From Acinetobacter bouvetii (lineage in GTDB: Bacteria > Pseudomonadota > Gammaproteobacteria > Pseudomonadales > Moraxellaceae), in the NCBI RefSeq assembly GCF_902753875.1, contig NZ_CADDTS010000048.1, forward strand, positions 1 through 64,000: 64,000 nt of DNA. Reading direction: 5' to 3'. Under the pieces are notes generated by a model that worked only from the letters and a program-made list of their open reading frames with translations, was not told the DNA's origin and searched no databases. Shown one piece after another: positions 54,966 to 62,801 of this stretch. Made by a program: the position numbers and the translations under genes. The number at the start of each line of letters is the position of its first letter. The stretch's first letter is position 1.

Positions 54966-55238
54966 ATGGATGTGATTGGCTACTTGCATCATGAAGATTT
55001 GCTCTTGGAAGATGAGCACGGTGTTGCGATTATTGGTGGTGCAAACTATGTATTGAGTGTGGGTGACAAAGTTTTTCTGCGCAGAAAATTAGAAGGCAAT
55101 CATTACCCACGCTATCAGGTCGACATTTCATTTGCCAGTAATCAATATCAAGGCTTATTTGAAGATGAATGTGCGCTCAAATTTACCGGAAATCGTGCCG
55201 AATTGGCTGAATATTTAACCGCAACGACTGTACACTAA
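54966..55238 (+). CDS. Small protein of unknown function
   Basis: From the ATG at 54966, which has a GGAGTAGGA ribosome site, the protein has 90 residues. Its upstream-extended frame begins at a TTG without a ribosome site. The sequence is beta-rich (VIGYLHHEDLLLEDEHGVAII) and has a motif YQVDISFASNQYQGLFEDECALKF (abridged YQVDISFASNQYQG). No signal or membrane segment. It stands alone; function unknown. Confidence 0.6.
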   Translation: MDVIGYLHHEDLLLEDEHGVAIIGGANYVLSVGDKVFLRRKLEGNHYPRYQVDISFASNQYQGLFEDECALKFTGNRAELAEYLTATTVH

Positions 55239-55260
55239 GGTTGAATATTTTTATAGAAAG

Positions 55261-55289
55261 AAAAAAGGCAACATAGGGTTGTCTTTTTT
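55261..55289 (+). terminator. Terminator after the 90-residue protein
   Basis: Stem AAAAAAGGCAAC / GTTGTCTTTTTT with one G-T pair and a T-run. Confidence 0.75.
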
Positions 55290-55533
55290 ATGTTTAATGT
55301 TCCATTAAAAGTAACTTTTGCATCATCAAAAAGCTTTAAAAGTGAAGGATTTGCTTATTGTGTAATCGATATGGGCATCATTTAGCTACAAAATAATGGG
55401 CATCACAAAGAAACACTGTACTTGCATTAACTTTTAACTGGAATTTTAGTAAAATTTAGCAGTCCATATTATTTGCGAAGCTTTGAATGAGCTGGAATTC
55501 GTAAATAATTTTTTAAAAAAGAGGAATAACACC

Positions 55534-58173
55534 GTGCTAGAAGCTTACCGCCAACACGTTGCAGAACGTGCCGCACTCGGAGTCCCACCGAAGCCACTTG
55601 ACGATGCTCAAACAGCTGACTTGGTTGAGCTATTAAAAAATCCCCCAGCTGGAGAAGAAGCATTTTTAGTTGATTTGCTTGAAAACCGCGTTCCAGCAGG
55701 TGTTGACCAAGCTGCATACGTTAAAGCTGCTTTCTTAGCTGCTGTGGCAAAAGGTGAAGCAACTTCTCCACTAGTTTCTAAAGAACGTGCGGTTTACTTA
55801 CTAGGTACTATGCTTGGTGGTTATAACGTTGCGCCTTTAGTTGCTTTACTTGACGATGCTGCTCTAGCTGAATTAGCTGCTGAAGCACTTAAGAAAACAC
55901 TTCTTGTATTTGATGCGTTCCATGACGTTGCTGATAAAGCAAAAGCGGGTAATGCAAATGCACAAGCAGTTCTTCAATCTTGGGCTGATGCTGAATGGTT
56001 CACTAGCCGTAAAGATGTTCCAGAAGAAATCAAATTAACAGTATTCAAAGTTACTGGTGAAACGAATACTGATGACTTGTCTCCAGCTCAAGACGCTTGG
56101 AGCCGTCCAGACATCCCATTACACGCAAATGCGATGTTGAAAAACGTACGTGACGGTATCAACCCGGAAGTTCCTGGTGAAGTGGGTCCGTTAAACCAAA
56201 TCAAAGACTTAATCGCGAAAGGCAACCAGGTTGCTTACGTGGGTGACGTTGTTGGTACGGGTTCTTCTCGTAAATCTGCAACTAACTCTGTACTTTGGTT
56301 CTTTGGTGACGAAATCGCTCACATCCCGAACAAAAAAGACGGTGGTTACTGCTTAGGTTCTAAAATCGCTCCGATTTTCTTCAACACTATGGAAGATGCT
56401 GGTGCATTACCAGTTGAAATCGATGTTCAAAACATGAACATGGGTGATGAAGTTACTCTTAAAATCGATCACGCTGCTGCTAAAGTAACTGCGTTCAAAG
56501 CTGGCGAACAAATCGCTGAAGCTGAACTTAAAACTCCAGTTCTTCTTGACGAAGTTCGTGCAGGCGGCCGTATTAACCTGATCGTTGGTCGTGGTTTGAC
56601 TGCTAAAGCGCGTGAAGCTTTAGGTCTTGCACCATCTACTTTGTTCCGTACTCCAGTACAACCAGAAAACTCTGGCAAAGGCTTCACCCAAGCTCAAAAA
56701 ATGGTAGGTCGCGCTTGTGGTCTTCCTGAAGGTCAAGGTGTTCGTCCAGGTACTTACTGCGAACCTAAGATGACGACTGTTGGTTCTCAAGATACAACTG
56801 GTCCGATGACTCGTGACGAATTGAAAGACTTGGCTTGCCTAGGTTTCTCTGCTGACCTAGTTATGCAATCTTTCTGTCACACAGCTGCATATCCAAAACC
56901 AGTTGACGTTCAAATGCAACACACGCTTCCTGATTTCATCATGAACCGTGGTGGTGTATCTTTACGCCCAGGTGACGGTATTATTCACTCTTGGTTAAAC
57001 CGTATGCTTCTTCCAGATACCGTAGGTACTGGTGGTGACTCACATACTCGTTTCCCAATTGGTATTTCATTCCCAGCGGGTTCTGGTCTTGTAGCGTTCG
57101 CTGCAGCGACTGGTGTTATGCCATTAGACATGCCTGAATCTGTTCTTGTGAAATTCAAAGGTAAAATGCAGCCTGGTATCACTCTACGTGACCTTGTACA
57201 TGCGATTCCTTACCGTGCTATCCAAGAAGGCGATCTTACTGTTGAGAAAAAAGGTAAGAAAAACATCTTCTCTGGTCGTATCTTAGAAATCGACTTAACA
57301 GAGATGGAAACTGAACTTACAGTTGAACAAGCATTCGAACTTTCTGATGCTTCTGCTGAACGTTCTGCTGCTGGTTGTTCGATCACTCTTTCTGAAGGGA
57401 AAGTTGCTGAATACTTACAATCTAACATCACTATGTTGAAGTGGATGATTTCTCAAGGTTATGGCGATGCGCGTACTATGGCTCGTCGTGTTGAGAACAT
57501 GGAAAAATGGTTGGCTAACCCATCACTTCTTAAAGCTGATGCAGACGCTGAATACACTAAAGTGTATGAAATTGACCTTGCTGACATTAAAGAACCTGTT
57601 CTTTGCTGCCCGAATGACCCAGATGACGCTAAATTGCTTTCTGACGTTCAAGGCGTGAAAATTGACGAAGTATTCGTTGGTTCTTGTATGACTAACATCG
57701 GTCACTTCCGTGCTGCTGGTAAATTACTTGATAAAGTACCTGGTGGTTCATTGTCTACTCGTTTATGGTTGGCTCCACCAACTCGTATGGACGAGCACCA
57801 ATTGATGGAAGAAGGTTTCTATAACATTTATGGTAAAGCTGGCGCTCGTACTGAAATGCCAGGTTGTTCATTATGTATGGGTAACCAAGCACGTGTAGCT
57901 CCGAACACGACTTGTGTATCTACATCTACTCGTAACTTCCCGAACCGTTTAGGTCAAGGCGCTAACGTTTACTTAGCTTCTGCTGAGCTTGCATCTGTTG
58001 CTGCTGTACTTGGTAAATTACCAACTCCAGAAGAATATCAACAATATGCAGCTCAAATTGACAGCATGTCTGCTGACATCTATCAATACTTGAACTTCGA
58101 CAAGATGGGCGAGTATACTGATGCTGCTAAAGACATTGATACCAAGAAAATTGCTGCTGCTCAATTAAGCTAA
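55534..58173 (+). CDS. acnB: Aconitate hydratase B
   Basis: AcnB isomerises citrate and isocitrate in the TCA cycle and can act as an RNA-binding regulator without its iron-sulfur cluster. From the GTG at 55534 (GAGGAAT ribosome site) it has 879 residues and starts VLEAYRQHVAERAALG, aligning with E. coli AcnB; the longer frame is not supported. The N-terminal HEAT-like domain contains VELLKNPPAGEEAFLVDLL. Cluster cysteines are GSCMTNIGHFRAAG and PGCSLCMGNQARV near the C-terminus, and GGDSHTRFPIG carries active-site residues. Codon use is optimal, as for a highly expressed gene. Confidence 0.96.
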   Translation: MLEAYRQHVAERAALGVPPKPLDDAQTADLVELLKNPPAGEEAFLVDLLENRVPAGVDQAAYVKAAFLAAVAKGEATSPLVSKERAVYLLGTMLGGYNVAPLVALLDDAALAELAAEALKKTLLVFDAFHDVADKAKAGNANAQAVLQSWADAEWFTSRKDVPEEIKLTVFKVTGETNTDDLSPAQDAWSRPDIPLHANAMLKNVRDGINPEVPGEVGPLNQIKDLIAKGNQVAYVGDVVGTGSSRKSATNSVLWFFGDEIAHIPNKKDGGYCLGSKIAPIFFNTMEDAGALPVEIDVQNMNMGDEVTLKIDHAAAKVTAFKAGEQIAEAELKTPVLLDEVRAGGRINLIVGRGLTAKAREALGLAPSTLFRTPVQPENSGKGFTQAQKMVGRACGLPEGQGVRPGTYCEPKMTTVGSQDTTGPMTRDELKDLACLGFSADLVMQSFCHTAAYPKPVDVQMQHTLPDFIMNRGGVSLRPGDGIIHSWLNRMLLPDTVGTGGDSHTRFPIGISFPAGSGLVAFAAATGVMPLDMPESVLVKFKGKMQPGITLRDLVHAIPYRAIQEGDLTVEKKGKKNIFSGRILEIDLTEMETELTVEQAFELSDASAERSAAGCSITLSEGKVAEYLQSNITMLKWMISQGYGDARTMARRVENMEKWLANPSLLKADADAEYTKVYEIDLADIKEPVLCCPNDPDDAKLLSDVQGVKIDEVFVGSCMTNIGHFRAAGKLLDKVPGGSLSTRLWLAPPTRMDEHQLMEEGFYNIYGKAGARTEMPGCSLCMGNQARVAPNTTCVSTSTRNFPNRLGQGANVYLASAELASVAAVLGKLPTPEEYQQYAAQIDSMSADIYQYLNFDKMGEYTDAAKDIDTKKIAAAQLS

Positions 58174-58201
58174 TTTATTGAAAAATAAATTAAATTGAGT
58201 T

Positions 58202-58236
58202 AAAAATAAGGACTGATTAATCAGTCCTTATTTTTT
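58202..58236 (+). terminator. Terminator after acnB
   Basis: A near-perfect palindrome AAAATAAGGACTGAT / ATCAGTCCTTATTTT followed by T-run. The start codon of the next gene lies two bases past the T-run. Confidence 0.85.
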
Positions 58237-58238
58237 AT

Positions 58239-58964
58239 ATGAATATCAATAATGAACTAAAATCTATCTATGAAGCAGTTTGGGATAACTTATTAAAAGA
58301 TTTGTATGCTTTTGAGGATGCGAATGAATATACAGCACCATTATTATTAAAATTTCCAGATGACTACTTTAAATCTGAAAACAAAAGAATCATGTTTTTT
58401 GGGCAAGAGACTAGAGGGTGGCAAAATAAGATTGATAATGAATTACCATCAATTGAAAAAATCATGAATGTATATCAACGATATTTCATTGAGAACAACA
58501 TGAAATATCGTGATCAGAAAACTAAGAAAATGATCTCTCGTAGCTCATTTCGTTCTGGAATTGTTAATTTAAGAGGAGGTTTAAAAAAGAGAAATCTATC
58601 TATAGATTTAATATGGAATAATATTAATAAAATTGGTCGTCATGGTGAAAAGGTTGGTGTTAATTCTAGAGTTAGAGAAATTGAATTTGAAAAATTTAAT
58701 GTAATTCCTCAGGAAATCGAGTTACTTAAACCTAATTTTTTGATTTTTTTCACAGGTCCTTACAGAGATAAAGAAATTTTAAATAAGTTTCCAAACCTTA
58801 CAATTGAAAAACATCTAAAATTTAGCTCTAAAGAATTAGTCTTGGTTAAGAATGCTGAAGGTGAAATTGTTGGTTTGAGAACTTATCATCCAAATTATTT
58901 AAAAGGTTTTTACTCGATGCTTGAGCCGCATTGTTTAGACATCATTACTGAAGTTTTAAAATAA
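58239..58964 (+). CDS. Unknown protein with uracil-DNA-glycosylase-like motifs
   Basis: The 241-residue protein is more AT-rich than its neighbours. It has FFGQETRGWQNK (about 53-64), reminiscent of the glycosylase motif 1 (GQDPY-like, here GQETRGW), FLIFFTGPYRD in the middle and a late RTYHPNYLKGF (about 215-225), recalling the HP-containing loop of UDG-superfamily proteins. These similarities are weak, so function is open. The ATG at 58239 sits directly after the acnB terminator with no ribosome site. It overlaps the next gene as TAATG, so the two form an operon. Confidence 0.5.
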   Translation: MNINNELKSIYEAVWDNLLKDLYAFEDANEYTAPLLLKFPDDYFKSENKRIMFFGQETRGWQNKIDNELPSIEKIMNVYQRYFIENNMKYRDQKTKKMISRSSFRSGIVNLRGGLKKRNLSIDLIWNNINKIGRHGEKVGVNSRVREIEFEKFNVIPQEIELLKPNFLIFFTGPYRDKEILNKFPNLTIEKHLKFSSKELVLVKNAEGEIVGLRTYHPNYLKGFYSMLEPHCLDIITEVLK

Positions 58965-59299
58965 TGAAAATAGGTATCTTCTGGTATTACCAAAATCAAA
59001 TCATCGGCATAGCCCATGACTTTAATCTTTCAGATCAAGATTCACTTGGTCTGATTGATAGTCCTTATACACATGTTGAATATTGGGAAACTCTAAGAGA
59101 TGTCATTCCTGAGCTTAGAAATATCGAATATGAGGAAATTACACGTGGGCGCGTAATTTATAATGCAAAAACAAGTAAATCCTATGCTTATATAGATGCC
59201 AAACTTTTAAAAACTAATATAGCTAAAAAAGTTTCTGATTTTTTTGAGTTGAATTTTGAGTGTGTTATCTGGAAAAAAGATCCGCATTATAAGACTTAG
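58964..59299 (+). CDS. Unknown 111-residue partner protein
   Basis: The protein starts with the ATG overlapping the stop of the UDG-like gene. It opens MKIGIFWYYQNQIIGIAHDF and continues with HVEYWETLRDVIPELRNIEYEEITRGRVIYN (abridged), a pattern of a small beta-rich protein. No signal or membrane segment is visible. I do not recognise the family. The tight coupling suggests that it acts with the upstream gene product. AT-rich, like its partner, it may have been acquired together. Confidence 0.5.
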   Translation: MKIGIFWYYQNQIIGIAHDFNLSDQDSLGLIDSPYTHVEYWETLRDVIPELRNIEYEEITRGRVIYNAKTSKSYAYIDAKLLKTNIAKKVSDFFELNFECVIWKKDPHYKT

Positions 59300-59388
59300 A
59301 ATCAATTGGGTTTTTAAAAGTTAAATAATCTTTACAGCGCATTAGATAAATCGTTTAATCTTCACCAAGTATGTTGGTTTAAAAGATA

Positions 59389-59607
59389 ATGGCAAAACAA
59401 TCCCGCTTCCTCTGTATAGGTGGTTTCCTCAATGGAACCCAAGTTAAAGACCAAGGCGAAAGCTTTGTCTGTGTCGAAAACGACAAGCAAGTGACTTACT
59501 TTAAGAAAGAAATCTTTCATCAAGACGCTTGGGATCATGACTACTATGTTTGTGAAACCACTAGTGATAAAGAAGCGAAAAATTGGGTCTATGACATCGA
59601 AAATTAA
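59389..59607 (+). CDS. Small protein of unknown function
   Basis: The 72-residue frame starts at the ATG at 59389 and has no hydrophobic stretch. It has a beta-strand-like pattern (FLCIGGFLNGTQVKDQG, ESFVCVENDKQVTYFKK) and three Cys (C9, C27, C55). A ribosome site is weak (AAAGATA before the ATG). The base composition of its coding part is closer to the core genome than the pair before it. Possibly a conserved Acinetobacter hypothetical protein. Confidence 0.5.
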   Translation: MAKQSRFLCIGGFLNGTQVKDQGESFVCVENDKQVTYFKKEIFHQDAWDHDYYVCETTSDKEAKNWVYDIEN

Positions 59608-59659
59608 TTTTGTTGTTTCTAATTTTGTTTATTAATTTCTTAAATTTTAGACATTAAAA

Positions 59660-59678
59660 AGCCCCATGGTTAGGGGCT
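59660..59678 (-). terminator. Terminator after the Lrp gene
   Basis: Stem AGCCCC / GGGGCT with a seven-base loop; on the minus strand it is followed by TTTTT. Confidence 0.7.
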
Positions 59679-59778
59679 AGTCGTATAACTCACGTTATAC
59701 TCATATAAGGCTCATCTCATACTGCCCGTATTAAAACATAAATACGTTGGGTTGTGTAGATAAGTTGAATCCGCCAGA

Positions 59779-60264
59779 TTATTCAATCATCATTAAATCT
59801 GCATTATTTGCCAGCTTTAATGGCCGTAAAGCAAAAATAGAACGGGTATGGCGCACACCTTTCATCTTGTATAAATTTTTCCGCAAGAAACGTTCATAAT
59901 GTTCGGAATTTTTGACAGCAACTTTGACCAGATAATCATAGTCACCCGTCACCAGATGCGCTTCCACCACTTCGGGCATGTTTGCCAAGGCATCACTGAA
60001 TTGTTCTAAAATTTCATCATCATGCCGTTCTAAAGTAATTTCAATAAAAAACAGCTCGTTAATACCAATCGCTTTAGGGTTAATGTTGGCGGTATAACCT
60101 TCAATAATTTTTAAATTTTCCAGTCGTTTTAAACGTGTCCAGCAGGGAGAGGAGGATAAACCGACTTTATCGGCCAGTTGGGTCACGGTAAGTCGACCAT
60201 CTTGCCTAAGCTCAGATAAAATCCGGCGGTCTATTTTATCCAGGCTATAATTATTTTCGTTCAT
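59779..60264 (-). CDS. Lrp/AsnC-family transcriptional regulator
   Basis: The 161-residue protein has an N-terminal helix-turn-helix: LDKIDRRILSELRQDGRLTVTQLADKVGLSSSPCWTRLKRLE, of which LADKVGLSSSPCWTRL is the recognition region (about 27-42), and a C-terminal RAM domain with HLVTGDYDYLVKVAVKNSEHYE (about 103-124) that senses amino acids. It is of ordinary length. The target genes are not clear; the regulator is upstream of nothing obvious on its own strand, with an alpha/beta hydrolase gene behind it. Confidence 0.88.
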   Translation of the reverse strand: MNENNYSLDKIDRRILSELRQDGRLTVTQLADKVGLSSSPCWTRLKRLENLKIIEGYTANINPKAIGINELFFIEITLERHDDEILEQFSDALANMPEVVEAHLVTGDYDYLVKVAVKNSEHYERFLRKNLYKMKGVRHTRSIFALRPLKLANNADLMMIE

Positions 60265-60423
60265 ACGACTAACTGCAAAAGAATATTCTGAATTGAATCT
60301 ATTTATAGCATTATTCTTCTGTTTATAGGCTGAAATGCTAAAAATACAGCAAATTCATGGGCGTGTTTGTCGCTAAAATAAGCTTAAGGCAAGTTAAAGT
60401 GCTCATGGGTCTGAGACTTTAAT

Positions 60424-60464
60424 CAGCAGCTTCTGCATGCGAGGGTAACATGTGGAAGCTGCTG
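60424..60464. other. Hairpin between Lrp and hydrolase genes
   Basis: Ten-base-pair stem CAGCAGCTTC (60424-60433) / GAAGCTGCTG (60455-60464) with an inner CATG / CATG pairing. There is no T-tract. It may be a terminator-like remnant for the hydrolase gene or a leader element of lrp. Confidence 0.4.
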
Positions 60465-60552
60465 GCTACGTCATCTTTACATACAAAAAGCCGTTTAACG
60501 TGATGAGACATTCAACGACCAAAGCTTAAAATTTTAAAAATCATTTAGCTAA

Positions 60553-61410
60553 TTAAACAGCCAATTGTTGTGCCATCACCGGCCACAAGTTTTGATGTGA
60601 TTTCTTAAACATCAGCATATGACCAATGGCTTTATGGTTGTAGATTTTAGGTTTTAACTCGATCATTGCGGTCTGTGCTTTGGGATATAAGCGAAGTAAG
60701 TCTTTCACATTGGCTTCGGTGGCAATTTCATCATCTGAAGACCATAGCACCGTAATCGGGCAGTCAATTTCAGTGTGATAATCTTCAAATATGGTTTTGC
60801 CAATCGCGTTGATGACATAACCCGGTTTACTGCAAAATTGCGCCCATTGTTTAGCCACATCTTTAGGCAGGTTTTCACCCATACCAATAGCTTGAGTTGG
60901 GCCATAGCCTTTGGTGATACGGGCTAAGGGGAAAATGACATTAAACATCACTGGGGCAAGCAGTTTGGTTTTGCCTTTTAAACCTTTCACATGACCTGTA
61001 GAACCTGAAATGGCGACCACTTTGGCTACTTTTTCATGGTTGGGCACAATTCCCAACAGCTGACCGCCGGCACTATGACCCAGCAAAATCACTTGTTCTG
61101 CCTGAGTTTTGCACAATAATGTATCAATGGCTGCCGGTATATCCAGCTGCCCCCAATCTGCAATACTGGCCTTAGATTTGCTGATGGGACCATGTAAAGA
61201 ACGACCAATGCCGCGAAAATCGAAACTTAAAACATCATAGCCTTGTGTGCTCAGCCATTCAGCGAAAGCCTGATAAAAATTTTGCGTGATGCCAGTTGCA
61301 GGACAAATTAGAATAGGCAAGTGCTTTGTGGGTGTGCTGGCTGCATAAAAGCGGCCGCTGAGTGAGTATCCATCTTTACAGCTGATTTCTAGGGTTTCAA
61401 AAGTGCTCAT
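60553..61410 (-). CDS. Alpha/beta hydrolase
   Basis: The 285-residue protein starts at the ATG at 61410, MSTFETLEISCKDGYSL; the frame continues upstream by 28 codons without support. The nucleophile elbow is LLGHSAGGQLLG with Ser113, the oxyanion region LICPATGITQNFYQAF and LSFDFRGIGRSLHG precede it, and a possible catalytic acid and His are found in SSDDEIATEANV and NHKAIGHMLMF (the His-bearing loop). It resembles serine-aminopeptidase-like hydrolases of unknown substrate. It stands alone. Confidence 0.82.
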   Translation of the reverse strand: MSTFETLEISCKDGYSLSGRFYAASTPTKHLPILICPATGITQNFYQAFAEWLSTQGYDVLSFDFRGIGRSLHGPISKSKASIADWGQLDIPAAIDTLLCKTQAEQVILLGHSAGGQLLGIVPNHEKVAKVVAISGSTGHVKGLKGKTKLLAPVMFNVIFPLARITKGYGPTQAIGMGENLPKDVAKQWAQFCSKPGYVINAIGKTIFEDYHTEIDCPITVLWSSDDEIATEANVKDLLRLYPKAQTAMIELKPKIYNHKAIGHMLMFKKSHQNLWPVMAQQLAV

Positions 61411-61524
61411 CTTGAGTCTATATGCAGTTTGAATGAAGACTACTGTAGCTAAGTTCCAAAAAGAAACTTGTATAATTAATGACTTTAAAGTCAAAATAGC
61501 GTTCTAAAAATAAGGAAATAAAGA

Positions 61525-61995
61525 ATGGAAGCTGAAAGTTTAACCCAGTCTGTGGCTTGGGCTGTGGTGTTTAGTGGGATTTTTCTTTGGGTGGGGATGC
61601 TGACAGGTGTCTGGAAGTACTATCAAATCCGGCAATCAGCGCAGGCACGCGCGCATTATTATGTCGATATTGCGCATAGGAGCAGTTTGCTCTATGCACC
61701 TGCCAGCTTGATTATTGCAGTATTGGCCTATTTTTCAGTCTGGAGTGAGGGACTTAACTTCATTTTTGTGTTGATTAACCTGTTTTTTTTCAGTTTTTCA
61801 ATTTTGAGCTATGTGCTCCATGGCTGGCTAAAAGATACCACTAATCAGTTTAAGCAACCTCATCAAATGGGGCGTTGGCATTTGCCAAAATGGATGCTGA
61901 GTAGTGCCATGATTCTGTTGGTGATCGGGGAGTTGGGTGCTACCGCAGGACTATTGCTTGGTACGATGATCGGCTTGGGGAAGGTTTTAATTTGA
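61525..61995 (+). CDS. Membrane protein of unknown function
   Basis: The 156-residue protein has four hydrophobic segments (about 9-31, 53-72, 76-101 and 127-150) and short loops; the first contains WAVVFSGIFLWVGMLTGVWKYYQIR. There is an intervening HYYVDIAHRSSLLYA loop that looks conserved. I do not recognise the family. The ATG at 61525 follows a weak AAGGAAA site. It is divergent from the hydrolase gene, and a terminator lies beyond its end. Confidence 0.65.
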   Translation: MEAESLTQSVAWAVVFSGIFLWVGMLTGVWKYYQIRQSAQARAHYYVDIAHRSSLLYAPASLIIAVLAYFSVWSEGLNFIFVLINLFFFSFSILSYVLHGWLKDTTNQFKQPHQMGRWHLPKWMLSSAMILLVIGELGATAGLLLGTMIGLGKVLI

Positions 61996-62042
61996 TGGTT
62001 TGTGGTTTGATATAAGTATCTGATTATTAATTATTGTTATTC

Positions 62043-62077
62043 TTTTTTTAAGATGGGTGATACTCACCCATCTTTTA
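62043..62077. terminator. Bidirectional terminator
   Basis: Stem AGATGGGTGA / TCACCCATCT with TAC loop and T-rich flanks on both sides, between two convergent membrane-protein genes. Confidence 0.85.
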
Positions 62078-62317
62078 TTCTGTAGAAGTATTCTGCTTCT
62101 GTTGACGATACTTTTGATCGACCACAGTCCAGATATAAAAAGCCACCGAAACAATAAAAGCATACATAAAGAATTCAGGTTTTAAGTTGCCTTGAATTAA
62201 TCCATGAATAATCAATGTCACAAGCAGAGCAACTGTGGTACTCAAATAAGTGACCATATTTTTATTTGCTTTTAGAGCGTTAATGAAGATTTCTTTATTG
62301 AAATGTAGTGATAACAT
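62075..62317 (-). CDS. Small membrane protein of unknown function
   Basis: The 80-residue protein starts at the ATG at 62317, preceded by a strong GGAGGGG site; two earlier in-frame starts are less likely. Two hydrophobic segments lie at about 20-41 (MVTYLSTTVALLVTLIIHGL) and 46-66 (FFMYAFIVSVAFYIWTVV), followed by a basic and Gln-rich tail (QKYRQQKQNTSTE). It is convergent with the 156-residue membrane protein. Function unknown. Confidence 0.6.
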   Translation of the reverse strand: MLSLHFNKEIFINALKANKNMVTYLSTTVALLVTLIIHGLIQGNLKPEFFMYAFIVSVAFYIWTVVDQKYRQQKQNTSTE

Positions 62318-62801
62318 CTCCACCCCTCCTGTCATTTTTTGACCTAAACCTAATTGTTTTAGTCAGATTAGTTTCTATTGTTTTACTTTGAATTTAATGT
62401 CATTTCAATAGCCAATGTCATTATTTTGTCATAAAACGATGTTAGACATAAGTTGATATGCTTGTTTTATTAAAAATATAAATACCAGATATTTCTTTTG
62501 AGTATGAAGTGATACTCATCATTCATTCTAGCAAGCTAAAAAAATGTCAAGAAATTCAACAGTAGTCGATAGAAAATAAGCAATATTGATGCCAGCGTTT
62601 AAGCGAAGAATGCACGCTAGGCAGGAAAGGAAGAATGAGAGGAATGACAATTGATTTTATTAAATATTATATTGTTACGAAGTATGTCTAAAAGTTGAGA
62701 ATGTAAACAATAAAACCAGTTTGGGTAAAACATGACGTTTTATTGATCACGCTTAAAATCAGGTTTGGGTAAAACTCGATTTTAATGACATCAACTTGCA
62801 G
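62318..62801. other. Gap downstream of brnQ
   Basis: It includes the upstream region of the small membrane protein gene and two close copies of GTTTGGGTAAAAC (near 62720 and 62763). I see no gene, and no clear terminator for brnQ. Confidence 0.45.

Noticed and set aside
62720..62780. Two copies of GTTTGGGTAAAAC near brnQ
   Set aside because: A short pair of direct repeats without further structure; too little to call a binding array or terminator.
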